Shown here piece after piece: positions 1 to 8,373 of a stretch of 64,000 nucleotides of DNA. Below the pieces are notes generated by a model that saw only the letters and a list, made by a program, of their open reading frames with translations, did not search any database and was not told the origin of the DNA. Numbering within the stretch: the first letter of the stretch is position 1; each line of letters begins with the position of its first letter. The stretch comes from Rhodopirellula bahusiensis (GTDB taxonomy: Bacteria > Planctomycetota > Planctomycetia > Pirellulales > Pirellulaceae), in NCBI RefSeq assembly GCF_002727185.1, contig NZ_NIZW01000002.1, positions 620,001 to 684,000 on the forward strand, written 5' to 3'. A program made the position numbers and the translations under genes.

Positions 1-823
1 TGATGTAGCCTTTATCGAGCAATCCGCCGAGGCGATTGAGCGTGTCAAACACGTCGTTCGGATTCGCTGACGCATCGGCGGCAGACGCTGGAGCAGTGGG
101 CTGCTGTGCCGGGGCGTGTGGTTCTTGCTGCACGGGAGGAGTCGCGGGTGCTGGTTCGGGCGCCGGTGCCATTTGCGAAGTCTGTTCGACTCCGTTTCGG
201 CTGACGACCGGGAGCGACGACAGCGGGACGACTCCGAATTGGCTGGTGAACGTGATCGAGCCATCACCGGACTGTTGTTGGCTGAAGCCGCCGATGTTGT
301 GTTGCAATGTGTCGTACAACCAAACGTCATCGCCCGTTGCAACGGCCAAACGTTGTGCGTTGGCGAAGTACGCGTAACGCATTTGGTTCTGCGATCCGCT
401 TGCCGATGGCGAACCGAGCTCTTGGGGCCACCAATTGCGCCGTGGGTCAGGAGCGAACAGGCTGTTTTCGCCCGAGCCCCCGCCGGCTTGTTGATCCTGA
501 TAGTTTGAGCCACCACTTTGGCTTTGCGACTGGAAGACACCGCTGCTCGTTCCGGTTTGGTTTTCGGCGATCGAGCGAGCACAGTCGTCACACAAAGATG
601 AGACGCGGTACTTCAAGTTCTGATTGAACATGTCACCAATCATCATCATTCCGCCGGCCATCCATTGTCCCGAGCCACCGAATTCCGGGTGCGAGAATTG
701 GGCCATGCTTCCGTTGCCGTTGTAAACCGCCGTCAACATGTGGCTGACCGCGTCCACGGAAAATCCATGACGATTGGATAGTGTTTGGGCGATTTGCTGG
801 CCCATCGAAGAAAGTGGCAACAT
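1..823 (-). CDS. Partial protein with probable C-terminal SHOCT domain
   Basis: The reading frame stays open from an ATG at 823 to the window edge, giving 274 codons with the C-terminus missing. The N-terminal part (about residues 1-70) is rich in Met, Gly and Asn. A Cys-x-x-Cys pair (VSSLCDDCARS) follows, then a Ser/Gln/Gly-rich linker, a globular part around residues 130-210 and a Pro/Ala-rich linker. The last visible residues (DVFDTLNRLGGLLDKGYI) match the start of a SHOCT domain, a short C-terminal module found on many unrelated bacterial proteins. No signal peptide is evident. The function is unknown. Seeing a Thr-Asp-Glu-Glu-Phe-type continuation beyond the left edge would confirm the SHOCT call. 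Nothing upstream within 450 bp suggests an operon. Confidence 0.75.
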   Translation of the reverse strand, partial: MLPLSSMGQQIAQTLSNRHGFSVDAVSHMLTAVYNGNGSMAQFSHPEFGGSGQWMAGGMMMIGDMFNQNLKYRVSSLCDDCARSIAENQTGTSSGVFQSQSQSGGSNYQDQQAGGGSGENSLFAPDPRRNWWPQELGSPSASGSQNQMRYAYFANAQRLAVATGDDVWLYDTLQHNIGGFSQQQSGDGSITFTSQFGVVPLSSLPVVSRNGVEQTSQMAPAPEPAPATPPVQQEPHAPAQQPTAPASAADASANPNDVFDTLNRLGGLLDKGYI

Positions 824-1282
824 GGGAGACTCGCGGGAAACACTGATAGAAACAGATTGGTAAGACACTCTACGCCATCATTGTCAACCAATTCCCCCAA
901 ACTTCCTAGGGCCACATTTTCCGGCGTCGTTCGTTCTTCATCGAAAGTTTTGTGATGACCACGCCCGGATGACTCGATCGGTTCGGGCGTTTCATGGCAC
1001 GATCGGGGCGTCGAACCGTTTTGGGTCGCAGGGCGGAGGCTCCGGGGCTGTGATTGTCCCCCGGGCGCTTCGCTGGTTGGTGCCGGTGGACCTCAGAAGA
1101 ACAACAAGCAGAGGTGTCAAACGCAACAAGAATGCGTTTGTTAACGCGGCAGAAAGTTGCGCAGCGGAAGCATTGTGTCTCAGTAAACAACAAAGCCGCG
1201 TTCCAGGTGTGACGTTTGGTCGCAGGGACCGTCCTTAGATGGAAGGCAGGGTGCGGTCGTTCGCCTTCGGCAACGATTCGGA
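824..1282. other. Intergenic region between divergent genes
   Basis: About 460 bases separate the minus-strand SHOCT-type gene from the plus-strand haloperoxidase-like gene. Short open frames exist on both strands but show no recognisable domain or convincing start. Promoters of both divergent genes presumably lie here. I see no clear hairpin, repeat or RNA gene. Confidence 0.5.
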
Positions 1283-3346
1283 ATGTCTGCCTTCTCTTCT
1301 TCTCTCAAGTGCTGCACGGGGATTGTCATGCCACTGCGTTGGAATCGTTTGATCGGGGCCTCGAAATCAGCTCGCTCTCGCAAGCAGCGTCGCCAATCGA
1401 CTCGCCGAAAGCTGAGGTCGGAATCCTTGGAAACGCGAAATTTGTTGGCGGCAAACATCTTTCATAACGAAGCGATGCCAGAGGACGTCAATGAGGATGA
1501 CCAAGTCACGGCGCTGGACGCTTTGACGATCATCAATCGAATGAACCGCGAGCAGGCCGGTGAAGCCAGCGACGATGGCGGCCGCGGGCAAAGAACCGAC
1601 GTCAACAACGATGGTCGCAACAGCGCGTTGGATGCGTTGATGGTGATCAATCGCTTGAATCGCGGTCAGGACGGACAAAACGATCAAGGAGGACGTGGCG
1701 ATGGGGCGGACGACGATGCCGACATGGAATCCGGTGATTCGAATGTTGGGGACACAGACGTTGGGGGCACCACGGAAGACGATTCCACAACAAACGATTC
1801 AGAGACGGATGATACAGCGACCGACGATACGACGTCCGGCGATCAAGCGGATTCGGCGATTGAGCTAACCGGCGATGCGGTTTTGGATTGGAACAACTTG
1901 TTCAACGAGTTGACGTCCAACAGCGAAGACTTTCAAAGCCCGGGTTATGCGTCTCGAGCGATGGCGATGTTGAACGTCGCGATCTATGACTCCGTCGCGA
2001 TTGCTTCGGGAGATTCAGAGATTGCTTTCTACGACTACGACTCATCAGTGACCGATTCGTCGGGCGACGTCTCATCTCAAGCTGCCGCTTCGAGTGCCGC
2101 CTTTTCTGTCTTGAGTTCGCTGTATTCGGACCAGCAGGACACGATCGATTCGTTTTACGCCGACGTGTTGCAAACTTACAGCAACGATTCGGAAACGGAG
2201 GCTGGGTTGATCGTTGGTGAAGAGGTGGGCAGCACGGTGTTGGCGAACCGCGCGGACGATGGTTCTGACGCACTCGTTGAATACAAATACACCGATGAAG
2301 TCGGGTCCTTTCAATCTGATCCGCTCAACCCGGACGTTCCTGTTTGGGGACCTGGTTGGGGCGATGTCGACACGTTCGCGATTTCCGATGTGGATGCTTT
2401 CACGCCTGAATCACCGCCGGATTTGACCAGCGAGGAATACGCGGATTCCTACAACGAAGTGAAAGAGTTGGGATCGGTCGACAGCGAGACCCGCACGGCG
2501 GATCAAACCGAAGCGGGAATTTTCTGGGCTTACGATCGAGAGGGATTGGGCACACCGTTGTCGTTGTTCAATGACATTCTCGAAACGGTCGCGGTTCAAG
2601 AAGGCAACACATTCGAAGAAAACGCAGCGTTGTTCGCCCAGGCTTCGGTTGCAATGGCGGATGCTGCCGTTGTCGCTTGGACGACCAAGTTCGAAGAAGA
2701 GTTCTGGCGGCCGGTCACCGCGATTCAGGAAGGTGACACCGACGGAAACGCACTGACCGAAGGCGATGCAGATTGGACCGCTCTCGGGGCACCCGATGGT
2801 GGCGACGACATCGTTGGCTTCACACCTCAGTTTCCAACTTACATCTCCGGACACGCCACGTTCGGTGGTGCCTTGTTTGGCACGCTACAAGAATTCTATG
2901 GCACCGACGATATTTCGTTCACAGTTGCCTCGGAAGAACTCGAAATCCTGCTCGATGATCCCGACTTGCAAGAAGCGTATGGGCTGGATCTGGACGATGC
3001 CGAGCGAACGTTCGACTCGTTCAGTGAAGCGATGGCGGAGAATGGACGCAGCCGGGTCTATCTGGGCATCCACTTTGACTTCGACGATCTGGTCGGTCAG
3101 GAAGTCGGCCAGTCCATTGCCGCTTCGGTCGCATCCGAGTTCGCCGTGGCGACACCGGATGATTCGAGCGGCGAGGAGATCGACGACGACAAGCTTGCAA
3201 CGATGGACGACGGACGCAATTCCGATGGCAATCGGGGCAACACTGGGAATGACTCGAGTTCGCGAGACGATATGAACCGTCGGTCGGACGAGGACGAACG
3301 TCTAGCTGCGATTGATCAGGTGTTTTCGCAAAACCGTTTGATTTGA
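1283..3346 (+). CDS. Surface protein: LEPR-XLL-like motif, dockerin repeats and vanadium haloperoxidase/PAP2-fold domain
   Basis: The protein has 687 residues from ATG 1283; ATG 1328 (MPLRWNRL) is an equally plausible start. The basic N-terminus ends in SLETRNLLAA, a variant of the LEPR-XLL motif of planctomycete exported proteins. Two dockerin-like Ca-binding repeats follow at about 67-125 (DVNEDDQVTALDALTIINR and DVNNDGRNSALDALMVINR), then a long Asp/Thr/Ser-rich linker to about 190. The C-terminal half carries the three-part active site of the vanadium-dependent haloperoxidase/acid phosphatase superfamily: KX6RP (K469 to P477), a PSGH-like motif written ISGH (H524) and SRX5HX3D (S590, R591, H597, D601). 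The fold fixes vanadate or phosphate. Whether this protein is a haloperoxidase or a phosphatase cannot be decided from sequence. It probably acts outside the cytoplasm. The acidic tail (about 630-687) looks disordered. Confidence 0.88.
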   Translation: MSAFSSSLKCCTGIVMPLRWNRLIGASKSARSRKQRRQSTRRKLRSESLETRNLLAANIFHNEAMPEDVNEDDQVTALDALTIINRMNREQAGEASDDGGRGQRTDVNNDGRNSALDALMVINRLNRGQDGQNDQGGRGDGADDDADMESGDSNVGDTDVGGTTEDDSTTNDSETDDTATDDTTSGDQADSAIELTGDAVLDWNNLFNELTSNSEDFQSPGYASRAMAMLNVAIYDSVAIASGDSEIAFYDYDSSVTDSSGDVSSQAAASSAAFSVLSSLYSDQQDTIDSFYADVLQTYSNDSETEAGLIVGEEVGSTVLANRADDGSDALVEYKYTDEVGSFQSDPLNPDVPVWGPGWGDVDTFAISDVDAFTPESPPDLTSEEYADSYNEVKELGSVDSETRTADQTEAGIFWAYDREGLGTPLSLFNDILETVAVQEGNTFEENAALFAQASVAMADAAVVAWTTKFEEEFWRPVTAIQEGDTDGNALTEGDADWTALGAPDGGDDIVGFTPQFPTYISGHATFGGALFGTLQEFYGTDDISFTVASEELEILLDDPDLQEAYGLDLDDAERTFDSFSEAMAENGRSRVYLGIHFDFDDLVGQEVGQSIAASVASEFAVATPDDSSGEEIDDDKLATMDDGRNSDGNRGNTGNDSSSRDDMNRRSDEDERLAAIDQVFSQNRLI

Positions 3347-3368
3347 TAGCCGCAACAGAACCAAAGTT

Positions 3369-3395
3369 CGCGGGGATCATCGATTGATCCCTGCG
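3369..3395. terminator. Hairpin between convergent genes
   Basis: Arms CGCGGGGATCA (3369-3379) and TGATCCCTGCG (3385-3395) pair with one mismatch around a 5-base loop, between the convergent ends of the haloperoxidase-like gene and the mannitol dehydrogenase. No T-run follows on either strand, so a bidirectional terminator is only an inference from position. Confidence 0.4.
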
Positions 3396-3435
3396 ACTGG
3401 TCGGCGGCAATTCGGATCATCAAGCCGTGACTTTG

Positions 3436-4929
3436 CTAGTTCCTTAGCAAACGCTGCATCATCGAGGCGACGTCCGTGGTTTCATAGAGCGTTTCCACCA
3501 TCGAAACGTATTGCTTCGTGAACGTTTGGTTCTCGATCAGGTCACCGAACACCTCGGTGACTTCGAGGAATGACAACGGATCCTTGCGAGTTGCCTCCGC
3601 CGCGTCATGAAGCTGAGTTTTCAAGGCGTCGGTGATTTCTAGCGGGTTGCCGTCTTCGTCGGTCCGCTTGTCGCTGTAGAAACACCACGCCGCAATGACC
3701 AGCGTTGCAAATTGGATGCTGCCACCACGAGCCAAATTGTCTTGGATGGTCGGAATCAAAAAGACGGGCAGTTTGCTGGAACTCTCCAGGCAAATGCGTG
3801 AGAGAGCGTCTTTGATGTTGGGGTTTCCGAACCGCTCAAGCAACGTGTCTTTGTATGCCTCCAAGTCAATGCCATCGACTTGATCCAAGACTGGCGTCAC
3901 TTCGACGTCCATGAACTGGCGAAGGTAGGATGCAAACAACGGGTCCGACACGCAGCCGTCGATGGTTCGGTGGCCATGGATCGATCCCAAAATTCCCAGC
4001 ACGGAATGCCCGGCGTTGAGAAGGCGAAGCTTCATCTTTTCGTAGGGAACGACGTCAGGAACAAATTGAGCGCCGACGGATTCCCATGAGGGACGACCCG
4101 CAGAGAATTCGTCTTCCACCACCCACTGACAAAACGGTTCGCAAGTGACGGGCCATTGGTCCTGGAGTTGATGCTCTTCGGCCAAGTAGTCGATATCTTC
4201 GTCGGTGGTGACGGGAGTGATTCGGTCGACCATCGCGTTGGGAAAGCACACGTTGGATTCGATCCAAGTTGCCAACTCAGGATCTTGTTTCCGAGCGAAG
4301 CCGAGCACGGTTTTGCGAGTCAGGTCGCCGTTGTGCTGGATGTTATCGCACGACTGGATCGTGAACGCGGGAAGTTTGCGATCGCGTCGCCGTTTGAGGG
4401 CTTCGGTCAGAAAGCCAAACACCATCTTCGGCTTGGTTGGGTTTTCAAGATCGTGTTGAGCGTCGGGGTGATTCCAATTGAAATCGCCCGTGGTTGCATC
4501 CAGGTTGTAGCCGCCTTCGGTGATGGTCAGTGAAACGATCTGAGTTTCCGGACTGGCCATTTGCTCGATCACGGATTCGGGATCGTCGTACCCCAGCAAG
4601 AAGTCCATGATGGAACCGATCACACGGCTTTCGACGGTTCCGTTTGGATGCCGAATGATCAACGTGTAAAGGTAGTCTTGTTCTTTCAAAACGGCAGCGA
4701 TCTTCTCGTCCGCGGATCGCAGACCGACGCCGCAGATTCCCCAATCGCACGAAGCGTCTGAACGCAAAAGCTCGTCGGTGTAGTAAGCCTCGTGAGAACG
4801 ATGAAAGCCCCCTACTCCCACGTGCACGATTCTGGGGTTCAATCGACTGCGGTCGTACTGAGGCGGCGAAAGTTCAGCGGGCAGTTGCGACAGGTTGGCT
4901 TCGTTCAAAGCTCGCATTTGATTCGTCAT
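3436..4929 (-). CDS. Mannitol 2-dehydrogenase family oxidoreductase
   Basis: This 497-residue protein matches the usual length of long-chain polyol dehydrogenases (mannitol 2-dehydrogenase, fructuronate/tagaturonate reductase), which interconvert a 2-ketose and a polyol with NAD(P). The N-terminal Rossmann part has VHVGVGGFHRSHEAYY at about 35-50. The family signature with the catalytic Lys and the Asn/His pair appears as EKMKLRLLNAGHS near residue 300. The TITEGGYN segment also fits mannitol 2-dehydrogenase. Its ATG lies 18 bases after the stop of the NCS1-like permease on the same strand, so the two are probably co-transcribed and the permease may import the substrate or a related compound. 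Mannitol/fructose is the best guess, but uronate reductase activity cannot be excluded. The enzyme should be cytoplasmic. Confidence 0.88.
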   Translation of the reverse strand: MTNQMRALNEANLSQLPAELSPPQYDRSRLNPRIVHVGVGGFHRSHEAYYTDELLRSDASCDWGICGVGLRSADEKIAAVLKEQDYLYTLIIRHPNGTVESRVIGSIMDFLLGYDDPESVIEQMASPETQIVSLTITEGGYNLDATTGDFNWNHPDAQHDLENPTKPKMVFGFLTEALKRRRDRKLPAFTIQSCDNIQHNGDLTRKTVLGFARKQDPELATWIESNVCFPNAMVDRITPVTTDEDIDYLAEEHQLQDQWPVTCEPFCQWVVEDEFSAGRPSWESVGAQFVPDVVPYEKMKLRLLNAGHSVLGILGSIHGHRTIDGCVSDPLFASYLRQFMDVEVTPVLDQVDGIDLEAYKDTLLERFGNPNIKDALSRICLESSSKLPVFLIPTIQDNLARGGSIQFATLVIAAWCFYSDKRTDEDGNPLEITDALKTQLHDAAEATRKDPLSFLEVTEVFGDLIENQTFTKQYVSMVETLYETTDVASMMQRLLRN

Positions 4930-4947
4930 GATGTTCCGACCGTTGGT

Positions 4948-6678
4948 CTAATTGTCGTGCTGTGGATTGAGGGTTTTGTAGCGATGCAGAACCCAGTATG
5001 CGGTCGCGAAATACGAGATCGTGAACACGAATGCCCAAGTGTAGAACAGGTCGCGGTTCGAAGTGTAGGTTTGCAGGTCAGGGCTTCGGAACATCACGTT
5101 CAGGGCAAGCAACAAAATGAACGACAAACAAGCTCGTGAAATCCAGCGAAGCACCAACGTTTGGCGAGTCGGGTCGGCGACGGGTTCGCCTTCCTTCAAT
5201 GCTTGCTCATGTTGAAATTCGCGAATGTCTTCGTTCAGGATTCGCTCTTTCTCTTCCTCTTCCGGATAAGACTCCGCGGCCCCGTAGAGTTTTGCCAAAT
5301 ACGTGTACAGCAGAATGGTGAACGCCCAGGTCGGCACGAACAGGTAGTAGAACGACATGACCTGCATCGCATTCAAACCAAAACCGAAGATCAGACCCGC
5401 GATCCATGATGCGATCGCTGGTGTGCTGTGCGGCAGGTTCCGGAACTTCGCCCAGTACCGAGTGAATCCAATCCGTGGGAACACGACATGTTCCGCGAAA
5501 ACGATTGCTCCGATGGGAACGACCAACAATCCAGCGTAGGTAAGTAGCGGAAGGATTTGCCGAAAGACAAACGGGAAACAAGCGACGGCGACCGTCACGC
5601 AGCCGACGGTGAAAGTGACCATCTTGCGAGATCGATTGTGGAAGATCGCTTGTGCGGCCAGTCCGGCGCGATACAGGTTGGCGTTTGCCGTCGTCCAACC
5701 CGCGACGATGACGATCACGTAACCGGACATCCCAAGGGCTCGGTAGGCGACGTCGCCGGGATCAAGTTCCACAATCGTTGACTTCAATAGCACGGCGGCC
5801 CCGGCGCCCATGATGCCCGACGCGATCCAGGCGATGTAGTGACCAAACAGCATCCCGGCACTGGTGCACAATCCGTAGATCGACTTTTTCGCGTATCGCA
5901 ACAACGCCATGTCGATCAAGCCAAAGTGAGTGATCGTGTTGGCTGCCCAAGCGAAACCGGCGACCTCCCACAAACCAATGCCCGGTTCTCCGTCCGCATT
6001 GGTTCCGGTCCAAATCGAATGGTCGCCGATGACCAAAAAGTCTTGAAAGCCCGATAGCGTTGTCTTCCCCAGCACCGATTCGGCCAAAGCGGGAAACAGC
6101 ACCAACGCTCCGCTGACGAACATCACGACCAGCCATGGACCACACAGACCCGAGAATTCTGCGACGGCGTTGAAGCCATACATTGCGACGAGCACCACGA
6201 TCATCCCGACCGCGACAACCACGCCCACGAACAGGGCGTCGGTTGGGTACCATTCCAGTTGCGGCGGTATGTCGAACAGCAATCGAACGGCGGTGCAAGA
6301 CACGGTGATCATCGCTGCCGAGATCACGGTGAAGATCAGAACGTTCGCCCAGTTGTAGAGCCGGGTCATCGAGTCGCCAGCGATCTTTTCCAGGTACGTG
6401 TAGAGGCTCAAACGAGTCTGCACGGCGATCGGCGTGGTGATCAGCGTCCAGCTGAGAATCGCCAGGATGTTGCCGATCAGCAGACCGATCAGAATGTCGC
6501 TGGTCGACGCGCCCATGGCGACGAACGTCGCACCAATCACGAATTCGGTCGCCGCAACATGCTCGCCGGCGTACAGCCCCACGAAGTGCGGCCAGCTATG
6601 CAGCCGATGGCTTGGAACCGGCAACTGCTCTTGTTTCATTTGGGCAATTGCCTGTCGGCTGGATTCGGTCATCTGCAA
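4948..6678 (-). CDS. NCS1-like permease (cytosine/purine/allantoin transporter fold)
   Basis: A 576-residue integral membrane protein with about 12 hydrophobic segments spread over residues 30-570, the size and layout of NCS1/APC-superfamily symporters. Helix 1 has the GLYAGEHVAATEFVIGATF stretch, where NCS1 transporters break the helix around substrate and sodium. A soluble acidic loop (PEEEEKERILNEDIREFQHEQ) sits before the last two helices. ATG 6678 is used here; ATG 6672 (MTESSRQ) is an alternative. The mannitol-dehydrogenase gene follows after 18 bases, suggesting one transcription unit. The substrate is unknown: known NCS1 members carry nucleobases, allantoin or hydantoins, which does not fit a polyol enzyme neatly. 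Either the substrate range differs in this branch or the pairing serves another pathway. Confidence 0.75.
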   Translation of the reverse strand: MQMTESSRQAIAQMKQEQLPVPSHRLHSWPHFVGLYAGEHVAATEFVIGATFVAMGASTSDILIGLLIGNILAILSWTLITTPIAVQTRLSLYTYLEKIAGDSMTRLYNWANVLIFTVISAAMITVSCTAVRLLFDIPPQLEWYPTDALFVGVVVAVGMIVVLVAMYGFNAVAEFSGLCGPWLVVMFVSGALVLFPALAESVLGKTTLSGFQDFLVIGDHSIWTGTNADGEPGIGLWEVAGFAWAANTITHFGLIDMALLRYAKKSIYGLCTSAGMLFGHYIAWIASGIMGAGAAVLLKSTIVELDPGDVAYRALGMSGYVIVIVAGWTTANANLYRAGLAAQAIFHNRSRKMVTFTVGCVTVAVACFPFVFRQILPLLTYAGLLVVPIGAIVFAEHVVFPRIGFTRYWAKFRNLPHSTPAIASWIAGLIFGFGLNAMQVMSFYYLFVPTWAFTILLYTYLAKLYGAAESYPEEEEKERILNEDIREFQHEQALKEGEPVADPTRQTLVLRWISRACLSFILLLALNVMFRSPDLQTYTSNRDLFYTWAFVFTISYFATAYWVLHRYKTLNPQHDN

Positions 6679-7270
6679 TTGCTTCGCGGTTAAAAGTGGT
6701 TCGATTCAGCCGATTCCAGCCTTCTCTCGAGAGGGGGTGAGCTGATCGGGTTTTGAAAAAAGGCAATCCGATTGCCAGCTTCCCAACAGTTAGCATGGGG
6801 GAAAGGGGAGAATCCCCGTCACTATTGCTAACATAGCTTTTTGATTTTGGTTAGTGGCCCGAGCCGGATTCGAATCTCGATTTCGCACCGGTGTGATCAC
6901 AAACCCCCGTCGCCGCAAAGTTGCCGGTCTCTTCATGAGGGATGAGCGGGATTTGCGGGATGCGAACGCTGCTTTTTTTGAGCGTGACGGTTGGTCGATG
7001 TGGCACGCACGATGGCTGATGCTGTGATCTGTAGCACATTGGCACGCGTCAATTCGTAAACTGTGACGGTCTCGCACACTACGGCCATTCAGTGGAACCG
7101 GATCTTCGGTTTGTGATGCTCAGACAAACTGTGACGCGGTTTCTCTGCGAATCGACATTGAGATCCGGCACGGTCCGATGCGTTCCATATGAGAGAATTG
7201 GGCACCAGGATTGAGTCGGCCGACGCAGTGAATCGGCCGTCGATCGTGCCTCTAACGCGGGAGATGGATC
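6679..7270. other. Intergenic region, about 590 bp
   Basis: This region lies between the divergent permease and Cys-rich protein genes. A T-loop-like string, ATTCGAATC, occurs near 6869-6877, but no tRNA cloverleaf can be built around it. A GGGAG ribosome-binding site (7259-7263) precedes the GTG start at 7271. No other gene or repeat is supported. Confidence 0.5.
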
Positions 7271-8332
7271 GTGAGTCGTTTTTGGAAGTCGTCGTTGCTG
7301 GCCGTCGTCATCGGGTTTTGTTCAGCATCGTTTGCATCAGCGGGCGACTCTTGTGGTTGCGATCCACTGGGTTTGGTCGGATGCGACGAAGTGGTTTGTG
7401 ACGACTTTGGTTGTGACTCAGGCGGTTGCGATTCTTGCTGTGACTCGGTTGGATGCCGCGGTTGCAAGGCGGCGGGTTGCTTGGCCAAACTGAAGCAGCA
7501 TCTACGACCGAGCGATCATTGCTTCGATGATTTCATCAGCCCGATGATCGACTTTGTGCACTTCGAGGACCCGCGGAACTTGACCGAGTTGCGTCCGATC
7601 TTTGTGACGCATCAGTTCCCCGCGACGTTGGGACCGGCGAACATTTCGGCTGGTGGTTCCGTTCAACTCTTCGCGTTGCAATTTCGCGTCGCGTTGACCG
7701 AACGTCTCAGCTTGATCGCTGTGAAAGACGGCTACATTCTGGATAACAGCGAAGGTTCGCTGGACTCATTGGTGCTGGATTCCGGTTGGGCAGATGTTTC
7801 CGCCGGTCTCAAATACAACCTGATTCGCGACACCCAGTCCGGAACGTTGCTCTCGGGTGGTTTTACATATGAGATTCCATTGGGCAGCGAACAAGCCGCC
7901 CAGGCAGTTGGAGATGGCGAGTTCCACTTTTTCGCGACCGGTGGGCAACGACTGCTCGATGGAAACGCTCACGTGCTCAGCTCGTTCGGATGGCAATTGC
8001 CGGTTGACCAATCCGTTCAAAGCACGACGGTTCACTGGAACAACCACTTCGACGTGAAGCTGACCGACCGAGTCTACTTGTTCACTGAGAACTCTTGGTG
8101 GCACTGGGTGGATGAGGCCGAGAACGGTTTGGCTCTGGGCGTCTCCGGACAAGACTTGCTCAACCTGGGTTCGACCGATGTCGAAGGCAATGACTTGGTC
8201 ACGCACAACGTCGGTATGAAGTTCAAACCGAGCGGAAACGTCGAAGCCGGTGTTGCCTACGAGTTTCCTTTGACGGCTTTCAAAGACGTTCTGGAAGACC
8301 GAGTCACGATCGACATGATCTTCCGCTATTGA
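7271..8332 (+). CDS. Exported Cys-rich protein with beta-barrel-like C-terminal domain
   Basis: The 353-residue protein starts at a GTG preceded by GGGAG. A signal peptide is clear (WKSSLLAVVIGFCSASFASA, then GDS). Mature residues about 25-75 form a Cys/Gly/Asp-rich segment with eleven Cys in roughly 45 positions, in CDxxGC and CC patterns. From about 95 to the end, alternating polar and aromatic strands (GWADVSAGLKYNLI, SGGFTYEIPLGS, NNHFDVKLTDRVYLFTENSWW) finish with a terminal aromatic, IDMIFRY. That pattern resembles an outer-membrane barrel. The Cys segment could be disulphide-linked or bind metal on one side of the membrane. The family was not recognised. No operon partner: both neighbours are on the minus strand. 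Confidence 0.8.
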   Translation: MSRFWKSSLLAVVIGFCSASFASAGDSCGCDPLGLVGCDEVVCDDFGCDSGGCDSCCDSVGCRGCKAAGCLAKLKQHLRPSDHCFDDFISPMIDFVHFEDPRNLTELRPIFVTHQFPATLGPANISAGGSVQLFALQFRVALTERLSLIAVKDGYILDNSEGSLDSLVLDSGWADVSAGLKYNLIRDTQSGTLLSGGFTYEIPLGSEQAAQAVGDGEFHFFATGGQRLLDGNAHVLSSFGWQLPVDQSVQSTTVHWNNHFDVKLTDRVYLFTENSWWHWVDEAENGLALGVSGQDLLNLGSTDVEGNDLVTHNVGMKFKPSGNVEAGVAYEFPLTAFKDVLEDRVTIDMIFRY

Positions 8333-8353
8333 TGTGGTTGATCCGACAAGGTC

Positions 8354-8373
8354 GACGCCGTAGCCGCGGCGTC
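8354..8373. terminator. Small GC-rich hairpin between convergent genes
   Basis: Arms GACGCCG and CGGCGTC flank a 6-base loop just after the plus-strand Cys-rich gene and at the stop of the minus-strand transglutaminase-like gene. There is no T-run. The terminator role is inferred from its convergent position only. Confidence 0.3.

Noticed and set aside
969-1238. Open frame of 89 residues upstream of the haloperoxidase-like gene
   Set aside because: Composition is Arg/Gly/Ser-rich like an out-of-frame reading, with no start signal or recognised fold.
6700-6760. Further REP-like element (CTCTCGAGAGGGGGTGAG)
   Set aside because: Only a short core matches the 39.7 kb elements; not enough to call.
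6850-6945. Possible tRNA on the minus strand (T-loop-like ATTCGAATC with a downstream GGGCCA)
   Set aside because: No 5-base T stem, no matching acceptor arm and no anticodon arm could be built around it.
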